Part shown: positions 12,861 through 25,400 of the stretch, in pieces | Position numbering within the stretch: the stretch's first letter is position 1 | How the letters are laid out: every line of letters begins with the position of its first letter | Assembly: GCA_934047225.1 (NCBI GenBank) | Contig: CAKOHE010000008.1 | Span: 992,001-1,056,000 of the forward strand | Direction of reading: 5' to 3' | Length of the DNA: 64,000 nucleotides | Source of the DNA: Ypsolopha sequella | Taxonomy: Eukaryota > Arthropoda > Insecta > Lepidoptera > Ypsolophidae | Made by a program: the position numbers and the translations under genes | Notes under the pieces: model-generated | Databases searched by the model: none | What the model was told of the DNA's origin: nothing | What the model saw: the letters and a program-made list of their open reading frames with translations, nothing else

Positions 12861-15800
12861 GGCAGTCTACTCTGTCCACAATCATTGTCAGAACAACATT
12901 GGAACTGGCCCATATAATTAATAAAAGGGCAGTCTCCTCTGTCCCCAATCATTGTCAGAATAACATTGGAACTAGCCCATATAATTAATAAAAGGGCAGT
13001 CTACTCTGTCCACAATCATTGTCAGAATAACATTGGAACTGGCCCATATAATTAATAAAATGGCAGTCTACTCTGTCCACAATCATTGTCAGAATAACAT
13101 TGGAACTGGCCCATATAATTAATAAAAGGGCAGTCTATTCTGTCCCCAATCATTGTCAGAATAACATTGGAACTGGCCCATATAATTAATAAAAGGGCAG
13201 TCTATTCTGTCCCTAATCATTGTCAGAATAACATTGGAACTGGCCCATATAATTAATAAAAGGGCAGTCTATTCTGTCCCCAATCATTGTCAGAATAACA
13301 TTGGAACTGTCCCATATAATTAATAAAAGGGCAGTCTATTCTGTCTACAATCATTGTCAGAATAACATTGGAACTGGCCCATATAATTAATAAAAGGGCA
13401 GTCTATTCTGTCCCCAATCATTGTCAGAATAACATTGGAACTGGCCCATATAATTAATAAAAGGGCAGTCTATTCTGTCCCCAATCATTGTCAGAATAAC
13501 ATTGGAACTGGCCCATATAATTAATAAAAGGGCAGTCTATTCTGTCCCCAATCATTGTCAGAATAACATTGGAACTGGCCCATATAATTAATAAAAGGGC
13601 AGTCTACTCTGTCCACAATCATTGTCAGAATAACATTGGAACTGGCCCATATAATTAATAAAAGGGCAGTCTACTCTGTCCACAATCATTGTCAGAACAA
13701 CATTGGAACTGGCCCATATAATTAATAAAAGGGCAGTCTCCTCTGTCCCCAAACATTGTCAGAATAACATTGGAACTGGCCCATATAATTAATAAAAGGG
13801 CAGTCTACTCTGTCCACAATCATTGTCAGAATAACATTGGAACTGGCCCATATAATTAATAAAAGGGCAGTCTATTCTGTCCCCAATCATTGTCAGAATA
13901 ACATTGGAACTGGCCCATATAATTAATAAAAGGGCAGTCTATTCTGTCCCCAATCATTGTCAGAATAACATTGGAACTGGCCCATATAATTAATAAAAGG
14001 GCAGTCTATTCTGTCCACAATCATTGTCAGAATAACATTGGAACTGGCCCATATAATTAATAAAAAGGGCAGTCTATTCTGTCCCCAATCATTGTCAGAA
14101 TAACATTGGAACTGGCCCATATAATTAATAAAAGGGCAGTCTATACTGTCCACAATCATTGTCAGAATAACATTGGAACTGGCCCATATAATTAATAAAA
14201 GGGCAGTCTATTCTGTCCACAATCATTGTCAGAATAACATTGGAACTGGCCCATATAATTAATAAAAGGGCAGTCTATACTGTCCACAATCATTGTCAGA
14301 ATAACATTGGAACTGGCCCATATAATTAATAAAAGGGCAGTCTATTCTGTCCCCAATCATTGTCAGAATAACATTGGAACTGGCCCATATAATTAATAAA
14401 AGGGCAGTCTATTCTGTCCACAATCATTGTCAGAATAACATTGGAACTGGCCCATATAATTAATAAAAGGGCAGTCTATTCTGTCCCCAATCATTGTCAG
14501 AATAACATTGGAACTGGCCCATATAATTAATAAAAGGGCAGTCTACTCTGTCCACAATCATTGTCAGAATAACATTGGAACTGGCCCATATAATTAATAA
14601 AAGGGCAGTCTACTCTGTCCACAATCATTGTCAGAACAACATTGGAACTGGCCCATATAATTATAAAAAGGGCAGTCTCCTCTGTCCCCAAACATTGTCA
14701 GAATAACATTGGAACTGGCCCATATAATTAATAAAAGGGCAGTCTACTCTGTCCACAATCATTGTCAGAATAACATTGGAACTGGCCCATATAATTAATA
14801 AAAGGGCAGTCTATTCTGTCCCCAATCATTGTCAGAATAACATTGGAACTGGCCCATATAATTAATAAAAGGGCAGTCTATTCTGTCCCCAATCATTGTC
14901 AGAATAACATTGGAACTGGCCCATATAATTAATAAAAGGGCAGTCTACTCTGTCCACAATCATTGTCAGAATAACATTGGAACTGGCCCATATAATTAAT
15001 AAAAGGGCAGTCTATTTTGTCCCCAATCATTGTCAGAATAACATTGGAACTGGCCCATATAATTAATAAAAGGGCAGTCTACTCTGTCCACAATCATTGT
15101 CAGAATAACATTGGTACTGGCCCATATAATTAATAAAAGGGCAGTCTACTCTGTCCACAATCATTGTCAGAATAACATTGGAACTGGCCCATATAATTAA
15201 TAAAAGGGCAGTCTATTCTGTCCCCAATCATTGTCAGAATAACATTGGAACTGGCCCATATAATTAATAAAAGGGCAGTCTATTCTGTCCCCAATCATTG
15301 TCAGAATAACATTGGAACTGGCCCATATAATTAATAAAAGGGCAGTCTACTCTGTCCACAATCATTGTCAGAATAACATTGGAACTGGCCTATATAATTA
15401 ACAAAAGGGCAGTCTATTCTGTCCCCAATTATTGTCAGAATAACATTGGAACTGGCCCATATAATTAATAAAAGGGCAGTCTACTCTGTCCACAATCATT
15501 GTCAGAATAACATTGGAACTGGCCCATATAATTAATAAAAGGGCAGTCTATTCTGTCCCCAATCATTGTCAGAATAACATTGGAACTGGCCCATATAATT
15601 AATAAAAGGGCAGTCTACTCTGTCCACAATCATTGTCAGAATAACATTGGAACTGGCCCATATAATTAATAAAAGGGCAGTCTACTCTGTCCACAATCAT
15701 TGTCAGAATAACATTGGAACTGGCCCATATAATTAATAAAAGGGCAGTCTACTCTGTCCACAATCATTGTCAGAATAACATTGGAACTGGCCCATATAAT

Positions 15801-15900
15801 TAATAAAAGGGCAGTCTATTCTGTCCCCAATCATTGTCAGAATAACATTGGAACTGGCCCATATAATTAATAAAAGGGCAGTCTACTCTGTCCACAATCA
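12860..15900. repeat. Type A higher-order repeat, copy 5
   Basis: Copy 5 opens with AGAACAAC, CCTCTG, CTAGCCC and AAATGGCAG monomers, as at 4515-4690. It then has CTGTCCC (T at 13,310), the 68-bp monomer (14,062), TATAAAAAGGG (14,660), TTTTGTCCCC (15,013), TGGTACTGG (T at 15,115) and CCTATATAATTAACAAAAG (15,391). The last five lie 3,083 bp (46 monomers plus one base) after their partners in copy 4. The run ends near 15,955, where the first TCAC...CTGACCC monomer of the B array begins. Confidence 0.82.
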
Positions 15901-15954
15901 TTGTCAGAATAACATTGGAACTGGCCCATATAATTAATAAAAGGGCAGTCTATT

Positions 15955-18701
15955 CTGTTCACAATCATTGTCAGAATAACATTGGAACTGACCCATATAA
16001 TTAATAAAAGGGCAGTCTATTCTGTCCCCAATCATTGTCAGAATAACATTGGAACTGGCCCATATAATTATTAAAAGGGCAGTCTATTCTGTCCCCAATC
16101 ATTGTCAGAATAACATTGGAACTGGCCCATATAATTAATAAAAGGGCAGTCTACTCTGTCCACAATCATTGTCAGAATAACATTGGAACTGGCCCATATA
16201 ATTAATAAAAGGGCAGTCTATTCTGTCCCCAATTATTGTCAGAATAACATTGGAACTGGCCCATATAATTAATAAAAGGGCAGTCTATTCTGTTCACAAT
16301 CATTGTCAGAATAACATTGGAACTGACCCATATAATTAATAAAAGGGCAGTCTATTCTGTCCCTAATCATTGTCAGAATAACATTGGAACTGGCCCATAT
16401 AATTAATAAAAGGGCAGTCTATTCTGTCCCTAATCATTGTCAGAATAACATTGGAACTGGCCCATATAATTAATAAAAGGGCAGTCTATTCTGTCCACAA
16501 TCATTGTCAGAATAACATTGGAACTGGCCCATATAATTAATAAAAGGGCAGTCTATTCTGTCCCCAATCATTGTCAGAATAACATTGGAACTGGCCCATA
16601 TAATTAATAAAAGGGCAGTCTATTCTGTCCACAATCATTGTCAGAATAACATTGGAACTGACCCATATAATTAATAAAAGGGCAGTCTATTCTGTCCCTA
16701 ATCATTGTCAGAATAACATTGGAGCTGGCCCATATAATTAATAAAAGGGCAGTCTATTCTGTCCCTAATCATTGTCAGAATAACATTGGAACTGGCCCAT
16801 ATAATTAATAAAAGGGCAGTCTATTCTGTCCCTAATCATTGTCAGAATAACATTGGAACTGGCCCATATAATTAATAAAACGGCAGTCTATTCTGTCCCC
16901 AATCATTGTCAGAATAACATTGGAACTGGCCCATATAATTAATAAAAGGGCAGTCTATTCTGTCCCCAATCATTGTTAGAATAACATTGGAACTGGCCCA
17001 TATAATTAATAAAAGGGCAGTCTATTCTGTCCCCAATCATTGTCAGAATAAAATTGGAACTGGCCCATATAATTAATAAAAGGGCAGTCTATTCTGTCCA
17101 CAATCATTGTCAGAATAACATTGGAACTGGCCCATATAATTAATAAAAGAGCAGTCTATTCTGTCCCCAATCATTGTCAGAATAACATTGGAACTGGCCC
17201 ATATAATTAATAAAAGGGCAGTCTATACTGTCCACAATCATTGTCAGAATAACATTGGAACTGGCCCATATAATTAATAAAAGGGCAGTCTATTCTGTCC
17301 ACAATCTTTGTCAGAATAACATTGGAACTGGCCTATATAATTATTAAAAGGGCAGTCTATTCTGTCCCCAATCATTGTCAGAATAACATTGGAACTGGCC
17401 CATATAATTAATAAAAGGGCAGTCTACTCTGTCCACAATCATTGTCAGAATAACATTGGAACTGGCCCATATAATTAACAAAAGGGCAGTCTATTCTGTC
17501 CCCAATTATTGTCAGAATAACATTGGAACTGGCCCATATAATTAATAAAAGGGCAGTCTACTCTGTCCACAATCATTGTCAGAATAACATTGGAACTGGC
17601 CCATATAATTAATAAAAGGGCAGTCTATTCTGTCCCCAATCATTGTCAGAATAACATTGGAACTGGCCCATATAATTAATAAAAGGGCAGTCTACTCTGT
17701 CCACAATCATTGTCAGAATAACATTGGAACTGGCCCATATAATTAATAAAAGGGCAGTCTACTCTGTCCACAATCATTGTCAGAATAACATTGGAACTGG
17801 CCCATATAATTAATAAAAGGGCAGTCTACTCTGTCCACAATCATTGTCAGAATAACATTGGAACTGGCCCATATAATTAATAAAAGGGCAGTCTATTCTG
17901 TCCCCAATCATTGTCAGAATAACATTGGAACTGGCCCATATAATTAATAAAAGGGCAGTCTACTCTGTCCACAATCATTGTCAGAATAACATTGGAACTG
18001 GCCCATATAATTAATAAAAGGGCAGTCTATTCTGTTCACAATCATTGTCAGAATAACATTGGAACTGACCCATATAATTAATAAAAGGGCAGTCTATTCT
18101 GTCCCCAATCATTGTCAGAATAAAATTGTAACTGGCCCATATAATTAATAAAAGGGCAGTCTATTCTGTCCCCAATCATTGTCAGAATAACATTGGAACT
18201 GGCCCATATAATTAATAAAAGGGCAGTCTACTCTGTCCACAATCATTGTCAGAATAACATTGGAACTGGCCCATATAATTAATAAAAGGGCAGTCTATTC
18301 TGTCCCCAATCATTGTCAGAATAACATTGGAACTGGCCCATATAATTAATAAAAGGGCAGTCTACTCTGTCCACAATCATTGTCAGAATAACATTGGAAC
18401 TGGCCCATATAATTAATAAAAGGGCAGTCTACTCTGTCCACAATCATTGTCAGAATAACATTGGAACTGGCCCATATAATTAATAAAAGGGCAGTCTACT
18501 CTGTCCACAATCATTGTCAGAATAACATTGGAACTGGCCCATATAATTAATAAAAGGGCAGTCTATTCTGTCCCCAATCATTGTCAGAATAACATTGGAA
18601 CTGGCCCATATAATTAATAAAAGGGCAGTCTACTCTGTCCACAATCATTGTCAGAATAACATTGGAACTGGCCCATATAATTAATAAAAGGGCAGTCTAT
18701 T
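15955..18701. repeat. Type B 41-monomer repeat, first copy
   Basis: The unit is exactly 2,747 bp (41 x 67). GTTCAC at 15,957 and 16,292 recurs at 18,704 and 19,039, and ATTATTAAAAG (about 16,070), AAAAGAGCAG (17,149), ATACTG (17,224), ATCTTTG (17,306), CCTATATAATTATTAAAAG (17,333) and ATTAACAAAAG (17,476) all have partners 2,747 bp later. This copy also has GGAGCTGG, AAAACGGCAG, GTTAG and AAAATTGG variants, which the second copy lacks. Inside it the TCAC monomer recurs at 18,034, giving a 10-monomer internal spacing. Confidence 0.85.
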
Positions 18702-20770
18702 CTGTTCACAATCATTGTCAGAATAACATTGGAACTGACCCATATAATTAATAAAAGGGCAGTCTATTCTGTCCCCAATCATTGTCAGAATAACATTGGA
18801 ACTGGCCCATATAATTATTAAAAGGGCAGTCTATTCTGTCCCCAATCATTGTCAGAATAACATTGGAACTGGCCCATATAATTAATAAAAGGGCAGTCTA
18901 CTCTGTCCACAATCATTGTCAGAATAACATTGGAACTGGCCCATATAATTAATAAAAGGGCAGTCTATTCTGTCCCCAATTATTGTCAGAATAACATTGG
19001 AACTGGCCCATATAATTAATAAAAGGGCAGTCTATTCTGTTCACAATCATTGTCAGAATAACATTGGAACTGACCCATATAATTAATAAAAGGGCAGTCT
19101 ATTCTGTCCCTAATCATTGTCAGAATAACATTGGAACTGGCCCATATAATTAATAAAAGGGCAGTCTATTCTGTCCCTAATCATTGTCAGAATAACATTG
19201 GAACTGGCCCATATAATTAATAAAAGGGCAGTCTATTCTGTCCACAATCATTGTCAGAATAACATTGGAACTGGCCCATATAATTAATAAAAGGGCAGTC
19301 TATTCTGTCCCCAATCATTGTCAGAATAACATTGGAACTGGCCCATATAATTAATAAAAGGGCAGTCTATTCTGTCCACAATCATTGTCAGAATAACATT
19401 GGAACTGACCCATATAATTAATAAAAGGGCAGTCTATTCTGTCCCTAATCATTGTCAGAATAACATTGGAACTGGCCCATATAATTAATAAAAGGGCAGT
19501 CTATTCTGTCCCTAATCATTGTCAGAATAACATTGGAACTGGCCCATATAATTAATAAAAGGGCAGTCTATTCTGTCCCTAATCATTGTCAGAATAACAT
19601 TGGAACTGGCCCATATAATTAATAAAAGGGCAGTCTATTCTGTCCCCAATCATTGTCAGAATAACATTGGAACTGGCCCATATAATTAATAAAAGGGCAG
19701 TCTATTCTGTCCACAATCATTGTCAGAATAACATTGGAACTGGCCCATATAATTAATAAAAGGGCAGTCTATTCTGTCCCCAATCATTGTCAGAATAACA
19801 TTGGAACTGGCCCATATAATTAATAAAAGGGCAGTCTATTCTGTCCACAATCATTGTCAGAATAACATTGGAACTGGCCCATATAATTAATAAAAGAGCA
19901 GTCTATTCTGTCCCCAATCATTGTCAGAATAACATTGGAACTGGCCCATATAATTAATAAAAGGGCAGTCTATACTGTCCACAATCATTGTCAGAATAAC
20001 ATTGGAACTGGCCCATATAATTAATAAAAGGGCAGTCTATTCTGTCCACAATCTTTGTCAGAATAACATTGGAACTGGCCTATATAATTATTAAAAGGGC
20101 AGTCTATTCTGTCCCCAATCATTGTCAGAATAACATTGGAACTGGCCCATATAATTAATAAAAGGGCAGTCTACTCTGTCCACAATCATTGTCAGAATAA
20201 CATTGGAACTGGCCCATATAATTAACAAAAGGGCAGTCTATTCTGTCCCCAATTATTGTCAGAATAACATTGGAACTGGCCCATATAATTAATAAAAGGG
20301 CAGTCTACTCTGTCCACAATCATTGTCAGAATAACATTGGAACTGGCCCATATAATTAATAAAAGGGCAGTCTATTCTGTCCCCAATCATTGTCAGAATA
20401 ACATTGGAACTGGCCCATATAATTAATAAAAGGGCAGTCTACTCTGTCCACAATCATTGTCAGAATAACATTGGAACTGGCCCATATAATTAATAAAAGG
20501 GCAGTCTACTCTGTCCACAATCATTGTCAGAATAACATTGGAACTGGCCCATATAATTAATAAAAGGGCAGTCTACTCTGTCCACAATCATTGTCAGAAT
20601 AACATTGGAACTGGCCCATATAATTAATAAAAGGGCAGTCTATTCTGTCCCCAATCATTGTCAGAATAACATTGGAACTGGCCCATATAATTTATAAAAG
20701 GGCAGTCTACTCTGTCCACAATCATTGTCAGAATAACATTGGAACTGGCCCATATAATTAATAAAAGGGC
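18702..20770. repeat. Type B 41-monomer repeat, second copy (partial)
   Basis: The block is aligned to the first copy at +2,747 bp as far as about 20,770. There the first copy goes on to a TCAC monomer, while this one has AATTTATAAAAG (20,688) and then two CCCC monomers. Shared rare markers are ATCTTTG (20,053), CCTATATAATTATTAAAAG (20,080) and ATTAACAAAAG (20,223). Positions 19,470 and 19,628 hold the common GGAACTGG and AAAAGGGCAG where the first copy is variant. Those changes therefore arose after the duplication or were erased by conversion. Confidence 0.83.
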
Positions 20771-22900
20771 AGTCTATTCTGTCCCCAATCATTGTCAGAA
20801 TAACATTGGAACTGGCCCATATAATTAATAAAAGGGCAGTCTATTCTGTCCCCAATCATTGTCAGAATAACATTGGAACTGGCCCATATAATTAATAAAA
20901 GGGCAGTCTATTCTGTTCACAATCATTGTCAGAATAACATTGGAACTGACCCATATAATTAATAAAAGGGCAGTCTATTCTGTCCCCAATCATTGTCAGA
21001 ATAACATTGGAACTGGCCCATATAATTAATAAAAGGGCAGTCTATTTTGTCCCCAATCATTGTCAGAATAACATTGGAACTGGCCCATATAATTAATAAA
21101 AGGGCAGTCTACTCTGTCCACAATCATTGTCAGAATAACATTGGAACTGGCCCATATAATTAATAAAAGGGCAGTCTATTCTGTCCCCAATCATTGTCAG
21201 AATAACATTGGAACTGGCCCATATAATTAATAAAAGGGCAGTCTATTCTGTCCCCAATCATTGTCAGAATAACATTGGAACTGGCCCATATAATTAATAA
21301 AAGGGCAGTCTATTCTGTTCACAATCATTGTCAGAATAACATTGGAACTGACCCATATAATTAATAAAAGGGCAGTCTATTCTGTCCCCAATCATTGTCA
21401 GAATAACATTGGAACTGGCCCATATAATTAATAAAAGGGCAGTCTATTCTGTCCCCAATCATTGTCAGAATAACATTGGAACTGGCCCATATAATTAATA
21501 AAAGGGCAGTCTATTCTGTCCCTAATCATTGTCAGAATAACATTGGAGCTGGCCCATATAATTAATAAAAGGGCAGTCTATTCTGTCCCCAATCATTGTC
21601 AGAATAACATTGGAACTGGCCCATATAATTAATAAAAGGGCAGTCTACTCTGTCCACAATCATTGTCAGAATAACATTGGAACTGGCCCATATAATTAAT
21701 AAAAGGGCAGTCTATTCTGTTCACAATCATTGTCAGAATAACATTGGAACTGACCCATATAATTAATAAAAGGGCAGTCTATTCTGTCCCCAATCATTGT
21801 CAGAATAACATTGGAACTGGCCCATATAATTAATAAAAGGGCAGTCTATTCTGTCCCCAATCATTGTCAGAATAACATTGGAACTGGCCCATATAATTAA
21901 TAAAAGGGCAGTCTATTCTGTTCACAATCATTGTCAGAATAACATTGGAACTGACCCATATAATTAATAAAAGGGCAGTCTATTCTGTCCCCAATCATTG
22001 TCAGAATAACATTGGAACTGGCCCATATAATTAATAAAAGGGCAGTCTATTCTGTCCCCAGTCATTGTCAGAATAACATTGGAACTGGCCCATATAATTA
22101 ATAAAAGGGCAGTCTATTCTGTCCCTAATCATTGTCAGAATAACATTGGAACTGGCCCATATAATTAATAAAAGGGCAGTCTACTCTGTCCACAATCATT
22201 GTCAGAATAACATTGGAACTGGCCCATATAATTAATAAAAGGGCAGTCTATTCTGTCCCCAATCATTGTCAGAATAACATTGGAACTGGCCCATATAATT
22301 AATAAAAGGGCAGTCTATTCTGTCCCCAATCATTGTCAGAATAACATTGGAACTGGCCCATATAATTAATAAAAGGGCAGTCTATTCTGTTCACAATCAT
22401 TGTCAGAATAACATTGGAACTGACCCATATAATTAATAAAAGGGCAGTCTATTCTGTCCCCAATCATTGTCAGAATAACATTGGAACTGGCCCATATAAT
22501 TAATAAAAGGGCAGTCTATTCTGTCCCCAATCATTGTCAGAATAACATTGGAACTGGCCCATATAATTAACAAAAGGGCAGTCTATTTTGTCCCCAATTA
22601 TTGTCAGAATAACATTGGAACTGGCCCATATAATTAATAAAAGGGCAGTCTACTCTGTCCACAATCATTGTCAGAATAACATTGGAACTGGCCCATATAA
22701 TTAATAAAAGGGCAGTCTATTCTGTCCCCAATCATTGTCAGAATAACATTGGAACTGGCCCATATAATTAATAAAAGGGCAGTCTACTCTGTCCACAATC
22801 ATTGTCAGAATAACATTGGAACTGGCCCATATAATTAATAAAAGGGCAGTCTACTCTGTCCACAATCATTGTCAGAATAACATTGGAACTGGCCCATATA
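20770..22900. repeat. Type B trimer-rich segment
   Basis: The dominant sub-unit is a trimer of 201 bp: one TCAC...CTGACCC monomer followed by two CCCC monomers. It is seen with GTTCAC near 20,915, 21,317, 21,719, 21,920 and 22,389, and the 201-bp spacing is exact between 21,719 and 21,920. GGAGCTGG (A at 21,548) and CCCCAGTCATTG (G at 22,061) occur once each and return in the HORs after 25.4 kb. Near 22,570 there is an ATTAACAAAAG monomer followed by AATTATTG, the pair that also closes the type A copies. Confidence 0.75.
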
Positions 22901-25400
22901 ATTATTAAAAGGGCAGTCTATTCTGTCCCCAATCATTGTCAGAATAACATTGGAACTGGCCCATATAATTAATAAAAGGGCAGTCTATTCTGTCCACAAT
23001 CATTGTCAGAATAACATTGGAACTGGACCATATAATTAATAAAAGGGCAGTCTATTCTGTCCACAATCATTGTCAGAATAACATTGGAACTGGCCCATAT
23101 AATTATTAAAAGGGCAGTCTATTCTGTCCCCAATCATTGTCAGAATAACATTGGAACTGGCCCATATAATTAATAAAAGGGCAGTCTATTCTGTCCACAA
23201 TCATTGTCAGAATAACATTGGAACTGGACCATATAATTAATAAAAGGGCAGTCTACTCTGTCCACAATCATTGTCAGAATAACATTGGAACTGGCCCATA
23301 TAATTAATAAAAGGGCAGTCTACTCTGTCCACAATCATTGTCAGAACAACATTGGAACTGGCCCATATAATTAATAAAAGGGCAGTCTCCTCTGTCCCCA
23401 ATCATTGTCAGAATAACATTGGCACTGGCCCATATAATTAATAAAAGGGCAGTCTACTCTGTCCACAATCATTGTCAGAATAACATTGGAACTGGCCCAT
23501 ATAATTAATAAAAGGGCAGTCTATTCTGTCCCCAATCATTGTCAGAATAACATTGGAACTGGCCCATATAATTAATAAAAGGGCAGTCTATTTTGTCCCC
23601 AATCATTGTCAGAATAACATTGGAACTGGCCCATATAATTAATAAAAGGGCAGTCTATTCTGTCCACAATCATTGTCAGAATAACATTGGAACTGGCCCA
23701 TATAATTAATAAAAAGGGCAGTCTATTCTGTCCCCAATCATTGTCAGAATAACATTGGAACTGGCCCATATAATTAATAAAAGGGCAGTCTATACTGTCC
23801 ACAATCATTGTCAGAATAACATTGGAACTGGTCCATATAATTAATAAAAAGGGCAGTCTATTCTGTCCCCAATCATTGTCAGAATAACATTGGAACTGGC
23901 CCATATAATTAATAAAAGGGCAGTCTATACTGTCCACAATCATTGTCAGAATAACATTGGAACTGGCCCATATAATTAATAAAAGGGCAGTCTATTCTGT
24001 CCACAATCATTGTCAGAATAACATTGGAACTGGCCCATATAATTAATAAAAGGGCAGTTTATTCTGTCCAAAATCATTGTCAGAATTACATTGGAACTGG
24101 ACCATATAATTAATAAAAGGGCAGTCTATTCTGTCCACAATCATTGTCAGAATAACATTGGAACTGGCCCATATAATTAATAAAAGGGCAGTCTACTCTG
24201 TCCACAATCATTGTCAGAATAACATTGGAACTGGCCCATATAATTAATAAAAGGGCAGTCTACTCTGTCCACAATCATTGTCAGAACAACATTGGAACTG
24301 GCCCATATAATTATAAAAAGGGCAGTCTCCTCTGTCCCCAAACATTGTCAGAATAACATTGGAACTGGCCCATATAATTAATAAAAGGGCAGTCTACTCT
24401 GTCCACAATCATTGTCAGAATAACATTGGAACTGGCCCATATAATTAATAAAAGGGCAGTCTATTCTGTCCCCAATCATTGTCAGAATAACATTGGAACT
24501 GGCCCATATAATTAATAAAAGGGCAGTCTATTCTGTCCCCAATCATTGTCAGAATAACATTGGAACTGGCCCATATAATTAATAAAAGGGCAGTCTATTC
24601 TGTCCACAATCATTGTCAGAATAACATTGGAACTGGCCCATATAATTAATAAAAAGGGCAGTCTATTCTGTCCCCAATCATTGTCAGAATAACATTGGAA
24701 CTGGCCCATATAATTAATAAAAGGGCAGTCTATACTGTCCACAATCATTGTCAGAATAACATTGGAACTGGCCCATATAATTAATAAAAGGGCAGTCTAT
24801 TTTGTCCACAATCATTGTCAGAATAACATTGGAACTGGCCCATATAATTAATAAAAGGGCAGTCTATACTGTCCACAATCATTGTCAGAATAACATTGGA
24901 ACTGGCCCATATAATTAATAAAAGGGCAGTCTATTCTGTCCCCAATCATTGTCAGAATAACATTGGAACTGGCCCATATAATTAATAAAAGGGCAGTCTA
25001 TTCTGTCCACAATCATTGTCAGAATAACATTGGAACTGGCCCATATAATTAATAAAAGGGCAGTCTATTCTGTCCCCAATCATTGTCAGAATAACATTGG
25101 AACTGGCCCATATAATTAATAAAAGGGCAGTCTACTCTGTCCACAATCATTGTCAGAATAACATTGGAACTGGCCCATATAATTAATAAAAGGGCAGTCT
25201 ACTCTGTCCACAATCATTGTCAGAACAACATTGGAACTGGCCCATATAATTATAAAAAGGGCAGTCTCCTCTGTCCCCAAACATTGTCAGAATAACATTG
25301 GAACTGGCCCATATAATTAATAAAAGGGCAGTCTACTCTGTCCACAATCATTGTCAGAATAACATTGGAACTGGCCCATATAATTAATAAAAGGGCAGTC
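22900..25400. repeat. Type A cassette with two adjacent 68-bp-monomer groups
   Basis: The segment begins with a 201-bp trimer present twice (ATTATTAAAAG at 22,903 and 23,104, CTGGACC at 23,026 and 23,227). It then carries AGAACAAC/CCTCTG pairs (23,345, 24,290 and 25,225), 68-bp monomers at 23,714, 23,848 and 24,654, CTGGTCC (23,831) and AGAATTACATTGG (24,083). The same order lies 11,391 bp downstream (68-bp monomers at 35,104, 35,238 and 36,042). Differences include GGCACTGG at 23,422 and AAACATTG at 24,341, where the later copy has GGAACTGG and AATCATTG. Confidence 0.8.

Noticed and set aside
15957..15966. GTTCAC monomers as a Pol III B box
   Set aside because: The match to GWTCRANNC fails at a core base and no A box lies at a suitable distance.
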